A program made the position numbers and the translations under genes. A stretch of 64,000 bases of DNA from Epiperipatus broadwayi (taxonomy: Eukaryota > Onychophora > Udeonychophora > Euonychophora > Peripatidae). The DNA lies in the NCBI GenBank assembly GCA_028023455.1, contig JAQFVV010006472.1, forward strand, positions 638,501-702,500, written 5' to 3'. Below, piece by piece: positions 38,201-50,646 of the stretch. How positions within the stretch are numbered: position 1 is the first letter of the stretch; each line of letters begins with the position of its first letter. The notes under the pieces are model-generated. The model worked only from the letters and a program-made list of their open reading frames with translations. It ran no database searches and was not told the DNA's origin.

Positions 38201-39580
38201 TTTAAAAAAATCTGCAAAAATACTTTCTTTCTATAGAAGTATTCATATTTCTTTTAAATATCTATTTATAATAGACAATAGTAATTTAAACTTTTTAATA
38301 CTATTTATAGTCCAAAATACTACTTTTCTCCATCTCATAGTTTTATGTACTAATCCAGCGTCTGTTATTTTTCTAGCATAAAGTTTCTGATATATTTCTA
38401 CGATACGTGATGTTTCCATGATTATTCGTACGTAAATTGAGTTTCGATATTGAGAAGACCAATAGGGAATTATTAAGTTTCTACTGCATACTTATCATTT
38501 AAAAAATTATAAAATTATATACAATAACACTCTTATGATTTTAACACTGATTTTAAGAGCGTTTATAAATTTACTTAGCTATTTTCTCAATAGCACGATT
38601 AACTTTTAAAATTTATTATAGAGAGCCCCCTTCAACAATTGAATCCAGCTTTTATACTGGCAGAAACTCCTTATCTGATTGGTACATTTAAACAATCAAA
38701 CTTTCTAGCTTATTTACATATTTACTAACACACTATTAAAAATAAAATAATGACTTATTTAATATTTAATATTATTACATTTTAAAAATAATTTTATCGT
38801 TTATTCAAATCTATCAAACATTTTTTAAAATATTCTTTCTCACTTGATTTAAATCTTAACTTTTATAAGATCATTTAAAATAAACTAAATCTTTTTAAAT
38901 ACGTTATATTTTTAAGACAATATTTTTAAAAATCAGATTTAATATTTTACATTAATATCTTTTATTTTTATCTCGTGATAACTCACGTATTATTTATAAA
39001 TTTCACAACATAATTTTAAAATAGTTTTTGCAACTTTATGAGAAAGCTTCCAAGCATGTGTGTGTATATCTCTAATTAACATCTGTCTTTACAATACAAG
39101 AAACGCTTCCCATAATCTAAAAATAACTTAACAATTGCTTTTTTAAAATAAATATTTATTTTTTAAAATAAATAAGATATTACATCAGATTTTAAAATAA
39201 TTATTTGATATGATTAAAATCAAATATTAATCTCAATTTAAGTACTTATAATTTAAAATATTTCTATTCACTTTTAACATATATTTTAAATTAAATAAAT
39301 ATCTTTGTCTAATTTTAACTTGTCTTTTAAATACTTTAGCTTTAAACATTTGTCATTAAATTTATTAATGCAGTATTACATCATAATCATCATCATTTTT
39401 AAATATCTTCTCAATATCAACACAATTCACATATCAAATACTCATAGATTGCTTTAATTAAACTTATGGTAACATTACCACAAGCAAAGTCAACATCACA
39501 CATTTAAAATACTTCTTAAATTTAAAATTTTCTACTAGATTAGCACAAAACTTAAATGGTGACCCATACAAAAGGGCACA
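35298..39580 (-). repeat. Element 2, 5' LTR
   Basis: This is the 4283-bp right copy, the 5' LTR in element orientation. It carries a clear CCAAT and TATA arrangement at 38649-38682, roughly 0.9 kb from its start, so most of the LTR would be transcribed as R-U5 leader. Confidence 0.9.
38649..38682 (-). promoter_or_regulatory. Element 2 LTR promoter: CCAAT and TATA boxes
   Basis: On the minus strand CCAATCAG (38682-38675) is followed by TATAAAAG (38656-38649). Transcription would then start near 38620. The same pair lies in the 3' LTR at 30390-30423. Confidence 0.65.
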
Positions 39581-39610
39581 ATATATATATATATATATAT
39601 ATATTGTATA

Positions 39611-39652
<42 letters not shown>
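39581..39652. repeat. (AT)n microsatellite
   Basis: An AT dinucleotide array with short interruptions directly abuts the right edge of element 2. Together with the run left of 27039 it represents the split target site. Confidence 0.9.
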
Positions 39653-39660
<8 letters not shown>

Positions 39661-39717
39661 AACATTAAACAAACATGATAAACTAGTATGCTACAAATTT
39701 ATTTTTTAAATATTTTA

Positions 39718-40785
39718 TTACATCTATTATAAACAATGAGGATTGCCAATTCCTCTACAGGCTTTATGATAAATGCCTAGTCAGAGCCAGCACTTAAAAT
39801 ATCTCTGTCAGGAACCCCTCCTCAAACCCCTGACCATGGTTTCATGCTTTGGCACTCCTCAAAGAAGTGTCAGGGTAGGTTCAGACACTAGATCTAAAAA
39901 TACCAACCCAAAGCCAAGCACCCATCTAAAAGTTATCTATTGAGTAAAAAATCTGAAATTTTCAGACATCTAAATGTCTTCAAACCCAGCTATCCAACTC
40001 CAATAGCTATATGGGGCTGATAGATCTTCATCCATACCATAGATTAGTAGTCTTAGCAATATAAAATTGCATAAGACTTATGGCAGAGACTATAAATAGT
40101 CAAAATAAGAGTCATAAATCACATGACCTATTTCTTAAGCTTGTATGTTATAAACAATGAGGATTGTCAATTCCTCTATGAAACCATGGTCAGGGGTTTG
40201 GGGAGGGGTTTCTGACAGAGATATTTTAAGTGCTGGCTCTGACTAGGCATTTATCATAAAGCTTGTAGAGGAATTGGTAATCCTCATTGTTTATAACTTA
40301 CAAGCTTGAGAAATGGGGTCATGTGATTTATGACTCTTATTTTGACTATTTATAGTCTTTGTCATAAGTCTTATGCAATTTCATATTGCTAAGACTACTA
40401 CTTTATGGTATGGCTGAAGATCTATCAGCCCCATATAACTATTTGAGTTGGATAGCTGGGTTTGAAGACATGTAGATGTCTGAAAATTTCAGATTTTCCA
40501 CTCAATAGATAACTTTTAGATGAGTGCTTGGCTTTGGGTTGGTATTTTAGATCTAGTGTCTGAATCTATCCTGACACCTCTCTGCGGAGTGCCAAAGCAT
40601 GAAACCATGGTCAGGGGTTTGGGGAGGGGTTCCTGACAGAGATATTTTAAGTGCTGGATCTGGCTAGGCATTTATCATAAAGCTTGTAGAGGAATTGGCA
40701 ATCCTCATTGTTTATAACTTACAAGCTTAAGAGATAGGGTCATGTGATTTATGACTCTTATTTTGACTATTTACATCTATTATAA
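39718..40785. repeat. Tandem and inverted cluster of a 425-bp unit
   Basis: A unit of about 425 bp (landmarks GAAACCATGGTCAGGGG, AAGCTTGTAGAGGAATTGG, AATCCTCATTGTTTATAAC) occurs forward from about 40180 and begins again at about 40600. It occurs once inverted at about 39733-40150. The whole block is flanked by the 15-base direct repeat TTACATCTATTATAA (39718-39732 and 40771-40785), which may be a target duplication. No transposase frame was seen. Confidence 0.75.
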
Positions 40786-41078
40786 TATTTATTAATTTAT
40801 CTCAAATAAACAGTGGAGGAAAAAATATGTACTCTAGACTATAGAATAAAAACTAATTTTTAAAGTAATTCTCTTTTGTCATAAATTTATTTCAATATAT
40901 TAGTCATTAATTAGCCACCAAAATGATAAAAATAATAGACTGGCTTATATTCAGAAGTTCATTAAAAAATTGAGCATTGAAAATAACCAAGCTGAAGCTT
41001 CAGCTCATGGACTTTGAATTTTAGATTCTGCCTTTCTATCATTGCATTAAACTACACAAAGCAGTTTATCACTAATAT

Positions 41079-44007
41079 TGTACCAGTCAAATATATTCTC
41101 CATCCAACCTGAACTGAAACCATGAAACTGGACTTCAAACTCAGTCAAACCAAAGAATTATATCAAAGACCAAACTGAATTCAAACTCAATTCACAAGCT
41201 CAGATCAAAACCTAATGGATAATACATATTGGTGTCACATGAGTCTATGCACCATGAACTAGCTCAATGGATGTTATGATTACTGAGACCACTTATCTGA
41301 CTCTAACTAATGTATGATAAAACTATGGATATTTCTGAATAAATTCACATATGTATATTTGGGTTGCCAATACAAACAGTGAGAACAAATATTTAAAACT
41401 AATTAATAAATAATAAACAATCAAACCAAGTATGTATATAAAATATTTAATAATAAGCAAATATTTGTTCAAATATTTATGATGAGTATTATAAATTATC
41501 TCTAGTCTTTGGAGCATGAATTACAATGTACAATAAATAATGGCAGTTGTACTCATATGCCAATAATTAATATGTAAGTATTTAAGAAATATATTGATAT
41601 CTATGCCCCAACAAAGTAGACAAAGGTAAATAAAGGTATTTATGGCATTTGTGCCGAACGAATTACATATATTATTCATTATCTGGTATTTTATTTGGAA
41701 AAGAAAATATAATTCTAATTTTATGTAAGAAAGATGTGAGATTCATTTTCCACACATCCATAAATCAATTCATGAAAAGCATGATAAATATGTAGGGTAT
41801 AACTTCAATACTTAACAAAGAAAATTATTTAAAATTATCAACAAATATAAACTTGTTTGATTTTAATGAAATCAATTCATTATGATTTATAAAGCAGAAG
41901 AGTGAGCCTTTATTTGAAATAAGAAATAAAATGGTACTAATGCATTACAAGTAGCAAAAAGAATATAAAATAAACTGGTTTGTTAGTGATTTGAGCAGTA
42001 TAAAGGGTGGCTTGTATTTAACAAGTCCTTTCTACCCTATGAATTATCCATGGGACACAGGGAAAGCCAAGTCAGGACACAGCCACGAACCTTTGGTATT
42101 CCAATATAGTGACAAGCAAGGGAGGAAGTGATTTTTTCCTATATATTTAAAATATCAATAATATCACCAAAATGACAAACCTAAGAAGCAAGAGGATGGC
42201 TTGCATTAGCAATGTTCAGAATGGTGATGATACAATGATCCTCATATTTGAATTAATAAAGCCCAAATTATATAATAGATGCCTAACATAATGACTTGAT
42301 CATATCAGATTAAAATCAAACTTACTTGGAGAAAAAGAACTTAAATGCAACTATATAATTATAATAGTAATACCCTTTATATCATGTCCTCCCTGAATAA
42401 TAATATAAAATATGAGATTTAAATTAGAATATATTTATTTTATTTTCCTTATTAACCTTTCATAAAACATTGATAAATGTGATCAATATAAATAAATAAG
42501 TTTGTGAAACTTAAATAAAATAGCTGGGAGCATAGGTTATAAAATGGGCTAATAATACTTATCAGCCATTGGTAAAAAAAAATATCAAACATTAAATAAA
42601 TCCTTCAACTCGATAATTAATAGAACCGTATTAATTTAGTTCTAATGGGCAATAATTAAGCTATAAAATTTAATGCAATACTATTTTATTAAGGTGAGTT
42701 TAAATGAAAGAGATTATTATCGAGTTGAAAGTATTATTGGCATATTATCTCAAATAAATGATATTAATATTCATTCAAATAAATATAATTAAAATTAGTT
42801 AAAATGAACTGCCATAGTAGTAGAAAGAAAGTTAACAAGATATTAATTTTAAGACTAGAGATAATAGAATAGAGAATTACTATACAAAATTTAACACATT
42901 ATAAAGTAAATAGAAAAATTTAGACAGTAATTAATTTAAATTATGATTTGATAGAGTTCACAAACAGACCAGAAAGTTGTGATTTATAAAATAAAAGGGG
43001 TTACCAGTCCTTCCATGGCTTGCTCATTAATTCATATGACAGAGTCTGGTTGGATTTAGGAGACAATGTAGCTTGCACACTTAATTCATGTAAACTTTAT
43101 TTATGGATGAGTTTCATTCTGTATTTCAGCAGCTTATGATTGGTATTGAAAGTTCTATTCAGCAACTAAATTTTGAAGATTTGTGGAGAATTTGGGGTCC
43201 AGCAATCAGATCCCCAAAGTTAGACATATACCATGCTGAAAATACTATTAAAAATCATAATTAAAAAATGAGTAGCTTCTGGTGGCAATTCTTTAAATTT
43301 TAGTAATGGCTCCTTATGGAAACTTTTCCTGGGTTTTTATATTCTATCCTAAGGTTTCCCACCCATTCTAATCTTGATGCCATAAGGCTAGAGCTTTTAC
43401 ATTATTACAAACCAAAATTTTCTCTAATTGATTTCTGATCCATTCCTCAGATAAGACTTTCAAATCCATTAACTTTGAATTCATTTTCTATTTAGAAAAT
43501 GAATTTGTAAAATCTGGACAAACGATTTTAATTTAGCACCTGTCCTTAAAATTTTAACTTATCATTTTAACTAATTAATAAAAGATTTCTATTGTCTTTG
43601 GGAAAGGACGATCTGAAAGCTTATTGAAAGAATGTAACTTTTAATCATATAAATTTGAACAAAATGGTAAAATATGAAATAAAACATTCCGATGTAATAA
43701 AACTTTATAACGAATATATATTTAACTATTTACAAATATATGTGCACAATTCACATAATTAAAATATATATATTTTCATGAATATTTTATCATGAGGTAA
43801 TTAATAACATTAACAAATTTAAACATAAGGTAATTAGTCTCAATAAATACTTAAATAATAACCTCAGTTTTAACTGAAAATAACGTGTATTGCAGATAGT
43901 ATAAAGTCTCATTACATTCCGAAATATTCACTGTTAGTGACAGGGTTTGAACTAGATTAAAGGTGGGATCGCGTAAAGCTCGATCGAATTTAGATTCGAC
44001 CGCTTCA
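41079..44007 (-). mobile_element. Decayed solo LTR related to element 1 (right edge approximate)
   Basis: The left end aligns without gaps to the element 1 LTR start (TGTA.CAGTCAA, CCATG.AA), and a later block around CTTCAAACTCAATTC matches ACTTCAACTCG in the LTR. A TATAAAGGGTGG...GACACAGG block near 41999 matches TATAAAGGTGGG...GGCACAGG at 15189 in the LTR. ATAT precedes it at 41075-41078, as at the other relatives. The right edge near 44007 is a guess from GGGTTTGAACT and CGCTTCA, with no matching duplication. A small palindrome (CAACTCGATAAT and ATTATCGAGTTG, about 42608-42728) lies inside it. Confidence 0.45.
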
Positions 44008-44590
44008 TTATATCATTTCTAGACTGAACTTTATTGTTTTATAATTCTTCTTTAGTTGTCATATAATCTTTACGTTTATTTTAATCAAATTATGATGTCT
44101 GTTATTAAACATTAATTTATTCTAATCTATTAAATTATTACAGCCATGCGTCATTAAAGATCTATTGTATAAAAGTGTGATTAACATTTACATTAGTTTA
44201 AAAAAATAGTTATATGTATAATCATTTTCTTTATTATTGATATTTAGACACAATTTTAAACTAGTTATAACTGAACAAGTCAAACGTATTATTTTTTTTT
44301 TTTTGCTCATTAAAACAAATGCTTAAGATTTTTTTTAAAGTAAATTTTAATCTTTAATTAATTACTTAGTCAATCAAAATTCTACAATTTTCTTTGTCTA
44401 TTACTTTTTTCTTTTTTAAATAAACTCTTCAGTACATTAGTCTTTATTATTCACATTTACTAATGACTCTTAACTTCAAAACAATCACTTTTAATTAAAT
44501 AGTAAAGCTTTCAAGTGATATATATATAGAAATTATCGTGCAAGTATGCCGCAAAATAAAAGACAATTTATTTACTAAAATCTCTTGTAA
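44008..44590. other. AT-rich stretch with nothing recognised
   Basis: No supported feature was seen. Confidence 0.4.
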
Positions 44591-44830
44591 TATATAGGGT
44601 ATATGAGCACAGACTTTCACGCAATCCAGCACTCTCCACACTATCTCGTAACATTGATACACTTGAACACATATATGTCGAAAAGATAAATAATCACCAA
44701 TATACGTATTTCATGCTAAACCAGCAATCATCAGTTGGTCCAGATTACCATCTCTACACATATATGTCATAAGTGCTCAGATATATATTAAGATAGTCAA
44801 ACCTCATACTTTAATGGACAGGCTTCAATC
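44591..44830. repeat. Foldback family X, one-armed copy
   Basis: Nearly the entire left arm of the palindrome at 13050 recurs, from GGGTATATGAGCACAGACTTTC to ACTTTAATGGACAGGCTT. The right arm is missing and is replaced by unrelated sequence. The split occurs at the palindrome centre. Confidence 0.8.
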
Positions 44831-46185
44831 TACTCCACACTCCAACTCTTCAACCGTCCATCCAATTGAAAATCTGATGATGGAACATGAATAAAATTAG
44901 CATACTTCTGCAATCCTCCATCACCACCCCTTTTTATGAAAATATAAAATACAATTCATCGTTTTTCTGTGTTTTTTACAATTACTCTTTGATTTAAAAA
45001 AGCTATATAATTCTTATCTATTATAAATCATTTGTATTAATAATTGTAATTATGCATGCAATTAGATAATGTTTAATTAATGCATGTTTATGTCGTGTAT
45101 TTTTTAGCATCTTGTATATTATATATTTCCTATTTCATTTTTATATTCTTGTGGTTACTGTACTAATGAAAAATTCATGTTAACATTTTTAGTACTCTAA
45201 TATTAAATTATATATATGAAATTGCATTTATTTATTTTCATTAATCTTTATTAACAAAAATCCTGTATTTTGTACATAAAATAAGCAACTTAAATTATCT
45301 TGCTTTCTGTTGGTTAAAAAAAAAGTGTCGGCTTTAACAGATAAAAAAAATCACTCAAATTGACAGAAATCAATTTTTCATTTTCTGTCAAAATAAAACT
45401 TTTACATTTTCATATTTTTCAAATACATGTGCGTGTGCATAAAAAAAAAATATTCTTAAAAAATTATTTTTTTCTCTTTGTAAAAATAACATCATGCCTG
45501 GGTGTCTGAGAGCATATATATTGTCGCCCCCCCCCCCATAAAAATGAGAATGTATTCCAGGTGGTCTTTGCTTTGCAGTTGGTATTTAAAAATTAATTGT
45601 TGTTGTTGCTGCTGTTATAAACTATATGTGTATAGTACAATATTGATATTGCACAAAAAAATAAAAACATTTAAAAATAATATTAACAGTTAAATATTTT
45701 TGAAAATTAATACATTTATTTTTTCTAGGTAGAAAAGATATTTAAAATAATATGAAATAATTATAAAATGTAATGTATTTAAACTGTTAATAATATTCAG
45801 CTAATATTAAGGTTATAGCCTTAATATGCATTACTTTACATAATGAGTATGCACTTAACAAATTTAGTTATTACAACTTTATATTGTCTTAAAATATTTC
45901 TAAACATAAAATCTCATCACTGACTTTTTGTGAATCAAAAGATTTCTCGAATGTTAGTGTGTAATAGAAATTGTAAACTTAATCAGTGAAGTATTTAATA
46001 GCCTTACGCTCTCAAATCAAAATGCTTTAGATTCTCCTATATAATTAAAAAGTAGGTTGAATATAAAAGTGGTCACTCTTGTCTTTTAAATAAATCTTGT
46101 GTTAAGAATTGTAGAGGTCCTTACTATCATTTATCAGATGCATAGTCTTATGGTTATAGCCTTAATATATATTAATATAATTTAT
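44831..46185. other. AT-rich stretch with a C11 run
   Basis: No gene was seen. A run of 11 C lies at 45527-45537 and a short TTG/CTG run near 45598. Confidence 0.45.
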
Positions 46186-46189
46186 AAAT

Positions 46190-46855
46190 AAGTCATTTAT
46201 TTTATATAGCACAATTTTTTTATAAACTGCAATATTAATAAGCCAAGAAGCTAATGCACATGTGCTTTGTAGATTTAACTATATAAATAAATACTCTCAC
46301 TTTCCAAACAACACGATAAAGTCTTTGTGAAATAAAATAAATTCATCTATTTTTTGACCCAAATGTTTATGTATGGGCAAATCTTAAGTATTTGAAAATG
46401 AGAGCGTGAAGAAGTTAATCAATCACTTTAAATTACTTTTTACTATGCCTGAATAAATAATGCTTGTGAAATTTCTAGAATTTATGATACATCATTCTTA
46501 TTAAATTAAACATATGTAAATAAGACATTTATTTTATATAGTGTGATATTTTTATAAACTGTAATATTAATGAGTCAAGAAGTTAACACACATTTGCTTT
46601 GTAGATTTAACCATATAAATGAATACTCTCACTTTCCAAACAACAAGATAAAGTCTTAAGATTTACCTATACATAAACATTTGGATCAAAAAAATAGATG
46701 GATTCATCCTATCTTTTCACAAAGATTTTATCTTGTTGTTTGGAAAGTGAGGGTATTCATTTATATAGTTAAATCTACAAAGTGCATGTGCATTAGCTTA
46801 TTGGCTTATTAATATTATAATTTATAAAGTAAAATTAAAAAGTCAATTGAGTTCT
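46190..46855. repeat. Foldback Z: palindrome plus an extra direct arm
   Basis: A palindrome lies at about 46515-46855 with its centre near 46690; ACTCTCACTTTCCAAACAAC faces GTTGTTTGGAAAGTGAGG. A further copy of the left arm lies at about 46190-46400, with part of the loop inverted. No reading frame was seen. Confidence 0.7.
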
Positions 46856-47054
46856 TTTTTTTTACTTTTTTTAAAATATTTTTTAACTATCAGTGGTTAG
46901 ATGGTTATTAAAGGAGCATATGTTGCCTGAGAAAAAATATATGTTAAGTACAAGGCTTTATAAATTTTTAGTGTATTTTAAATTGTTTTCAAGAAACAGC
47001 TATAATAAGTATGCAACAACACATGATCACTTTTTCATATGCTTACACACACTG

Positions 47055-47398
47055 TTAATAAAAGTATTAAACTTCCCATACAGTATTGTCACCAAATGCA
47101 AATCTTCATAATCAATAAATGCAGGAAATGTGTGCATAAAATTCCTATTTAGTGCTTACTCTGTCAACATTCCAGATTAGTTTCTAGTTTGTGGTTTTCA
47201 TCAATGAGGAGCAGTGCTCTAAAATCCAAGGTTCTTCACTGATGAAAGCCACAATCTAGAAACTAGTCTGGGGATGTTGAATGAATAGGCATTAGGTAGG
47301 AATTTTATACACAAACCTTCCTGTATTTGTTGATTATGAAGGCTTGGTAGCACTACTGCATGGAGAGTTTGGTATTCTTATTATGCATGCAACAATTA
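47055..47398. repeat. Foldback family B, copy 2
   Basis: The left arm (about 47060-47202) and the right arm (about 47238-47395) are inverted: ATAATCAATAAATGCAGGAA faces TTCCTGTATTTGTTGATTAT. The outer left sequence (ACATGATCACTTTTTCATATGCT, CCCATACAGTATTGTCACC) matches the block at 1845 but lacks its 30-bp array. Confidence 0.7.
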
Positions 47399-47464
47399 GT
47401 TTATAATTCATTCCATTAATATAATTCAAATATAAAATTTAAATAAAGTATATTTATTAGTAAA

Positions 47465-47705
47465 GTGTAAATAGTCTCCTCATCATCACCATTATTATTA
47501 ATTACAGCTTTCCAAGTTTATTCCAATGCTTCTGATTTATAGCTTTAGTTCCTTCAATATCTTTTAGAATTCAGTTTAGAGCTTCAATTCTTTTTTATAA
47601 CAATATGTTTAGTGCAGATTCACTTCATTTTTTTAAGTTTGATAGTGATACTTCTTTGTTTTTCTCTTTCTCTGTCATGCATATTGTTTCAACATTCTTT
47701 GTTAA
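47465..47705 (-). mobile_element. RTE-like LINE 3'-end fragment
   Basis: Read on the minus strand, the text follows the C-terminal RTE block: a RKRNKEVSLSNLKK-like segment, then ATTGGAATAAACTTGGAAAG and a tail of TAATAATAATGGTGATGATG. This matches the order at 59160-59420. It is short and heavily decayed. Confidence 0.4.
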
Positions 47706-47787
47706 TCATGAATAAATGTCTATGTAACATGCAGTTTCTGCATTGTACTTTTATTGCATACCTAAGCTTCAAATTTTTATTTAATAC

Positions 47788-50646
47788 TATAATGATCCAA
47801 AAGAAAATGGAGATCAAATCCACGATATCTGCACTACAGGGTGCCATCTAGGCATTTGAGCCTAGAAAAAATTATAAAGTAGGCAGATACATGCTATTAA
47901 AATTCCACTTTATTTAAATATTTAGACTGTTAGCTCATTGTCACTAGCTCATGGAGATGCAGAGATAAGAAATAACTTATTTAGTTTGTATATATATAAA
48001 AAAATAAAAGCCACTGCCAGTAAATGACAAACAAACATTTATTTACGCACATATAAATTTTGAATCATTTTAAATTTTGAGGAATAGATTTAACATTTAG
48101 ATTTTTATATTAACTTTTAATTTTACATTTAAATAGATTGCAATGAGTTTAATATTTTATTTAGAGGGTCGAGTATGAATAGACTACATAGGTCTGCATT
48201 TGAAAAGAAAATATTCTTTCCCTTATTTAACCTTAGGCCAAAAGTTTGCAATCAAACCGGCATCAATCCATCTGATACATTTATGTATTCAATGTAGCAT
48301 GAAAATACAACAGCACAATATATACTATACTGTCAGGAATGGACATCTGAACAGTATAGTTAGAGAAGACATTGACTCTTGACCAATATAGGAATGTTAC
48401 ATCTGTATGGCAAGAAGAACAATAAAATAAAAACTCCATAGAAAGGGACAGTGGTCCTTTTTGCCAACTTACAATCCCATCCATAGGCAAAAGGGTTTGT
48501 GCAGTGTATACAGCGATTCTGCATGTAATGAAACTCATACTACATCTACTAATTACACAAATATATCCAATCCATTGACCTAATTCAACTACAAAATGAA
48601 TAACCTAAGATTACCCTCCCTTAACCCTTTTCCCGCGCTCGACGAGGCTCCTCGTCGACATCTGAAATCACTCTAACTCAGCTCGTTTTCATACGAAAAT
48701 ATTCGTTAAATACGTATTGAATTGGTTTTTAAAAGTTCTGTAAGATGGTGACCTCTTCCGATTTATTTTAGAAGTAAAAATAAAAAAAAACGCATTTAAA
48801 CCTAAACAAAGAAGGAACATTATTTGTGATTGGTTCTTAGCATGCTCTCAGCCGAAAAAGACATTCTGATTGGCTGGAAAGAACAAAGAAACTGCCTGAT
48901 CAAAGAAAATAAAGAAAAACGCTGAGATTTTCATTTCGAATACGATTTAAATTATTATTAAATAATATTTATGGAAATTAAACATAATTTTCAGAGAGAA
49001 TAATAAAAAAACAAAATTATTTTCGAAAAATATTGAAGATTTTAGTACAAATATTGAAGATGTAGTAAAAAGAAATATTTACTTTTCTATAACGTAAAAG
49101 TCGATCTTTTTGTTTATATTATAGCTTTTATGTTGCCGATATTGAATATTTTAGAATAAATAAATAGCAATTTATTTTTGAAAGAACTTTCGTTCTCTTC
49201 ATAACCTGAAAAATTAATTATATACTTTTTATAAACGTATCTGAGTTGAATTTAATATTATAGGCGAATATGTTTTAACAATAGGCTTTGTCTTCAGTTT
49301 GTGAGTTGGCCAATTAAAAGATTTGATTTTTATCTGATACAACCAATGATAAAATTAGCGGTTTAAGGGTTAATATAACTTTACAAAACTATATAGCCAT
49401 TCAAACCCGACTTAAATTTAACATTTAGATACGTTCGCACAGATGAATTTTATAAAATTTGTTTTCTAATGTTGAGTATAGATCGGCTGCATAGATTCCA
49501 TGGCCAAAAACATTCCAAAATAATCATAACCAATCAAAATACAAAATCGATAATGTCAATTGCAGAGGGAATACAAGAAACCCAATTTTATTCGTCATAA
49601 GATGCCGCAGTGACATCGATGACCTATATATTCTAATTGAATATGAAAACCACAACATAATTAATTGCTAACAAATCCATGCAACATCCATACCCAACTT
49701 AAATTTCATCATTTAAAATTTAAACAATAAATATTAATACAAATAAAAATAATAAAATGGAAATGATTTTTTTTTAGCAAACAAATATGTAAAATTAAAC
49801 ATTAATAATTGATTTGAAACATACGAAAATCAGATAAAAGTTCTTTTTATTTAAAATGCTTAGTTTATTAACTTTGATCAAATCTTGATGAAAGTTCTTA
49901 ATTACTTCTTTTTTTTATGATTTTAAAAATTGTTCCGTTCATATAGCTTACGGTAGAAGAGTCCAGGTTCCTATTGGCAATTCCCACAAAGACTTTCATG
50001 GAAGACCTGTCTGATATTCTGGAGGTAGCATTAGCTGTTTCCATTCTGGTATCACAGTCTTTTCATTTTTAAAATAAGAGAGAGGATGACAAGTGCATCT
50101 TATCATTCATCTCACCAAAACAAGCTGGAAAAACCCTCAGGAACTCAATATTTTTCTTTTTATAGTAAATCTTCAGATTGAATGAACAAAAATGTCACTA
50201 ATCCAAATTTTCATTAAGGTCCGAAAGGCTTGGTGCTTCCATTGGTCAAGCTAAATTCTCTTTATTCTCTTATCTAATTTTCATCTGACTTTTTAATTAC
50301 ACAAGAACCCCAAGGCTAGCTTGCTTTTCAATTAATAAACAATCATTTCCATTTACAGATTACAGAAATTAACTAATACCTGTTTTTATTTTTACTTACG
50401 GTATTTCTTTATTAAAATATTTTTATATTTAAATCTTGTATTTTTTTATAAAAAAAAGTACGTTCAAATACTTTTCTTATTTCTAAAAAAAAAATATTTT
50501 TAAAGTTTTGCATCTGTGCGAATATATATATGTTTAAAAAACATTTTAATTTTAGCGTTTAGTTTTTTTAATACATTTATTTTTATTTGCGAACTTAAAA
50601 GTTTTTATTTCAATTTAATGTAACAGCATATTTATATATCATTACA
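47788..50646 (-). repeat. Element 3, 3' LTR, interrupted by a MITE
   Basis: In element sense it begins TGTAATGATATATAAA. The inner flank on the minus strand reads AAGGGAGTTTACTGATA before the LTR, a weak purine tract. The copy is split at 48621-49373 by a TTAA-flanked insertion. Confidence 0.82.
48625..49369. mobile_element. piggyBac-type MITE, 745 bp
   Basis: The insertion starts CCCTTTTCCCGC and ends GCGGTTTAAGGG, forming inverted ends that begin CCCTT, and is flanked by TTAA on both sides (48621-48624 and 49370-49373). The other LTR of element 3 has a single TTAA at the same spot (about 52127), so the empty site is preserved exactly. TTAA targets with CCCTT-type ends and clean duplication are the signature of piggyBac-like transposons. 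A subterminal hairpin GACGAGG-CT-CCTCGTC lies at about 48641-48657. No transposase frame is present. Confidence 0.85.

Larger units (their letters stand above)
27039..39580 (-). mobile_element. LTR element 2: internally deleted gag-only retrotransposon with 4.3-kb LTRs
   Basis: Direct repeats of 4286 bp (27039-31324) and 4283 bp (35298-39580), each bounded by TG...CA, flank a 3973-bp interior. The element is inserted in an (AT)n run, so the target duplication cannot be read exactly. Coding is on the minus strand. In element order there is a 5' LTR, a tRNA-Lys-like primer site, an intact gag, the last 64 codons of integrase, a polypurine tract and a 3' LTR. Protease, reverse transcriptase, RNase H and the integrase core are missing. 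All signals needed for copying in trans appear to be present. The LTR copies differ at roughly seven sites in the first 850 bases. Confidence 0.88.
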
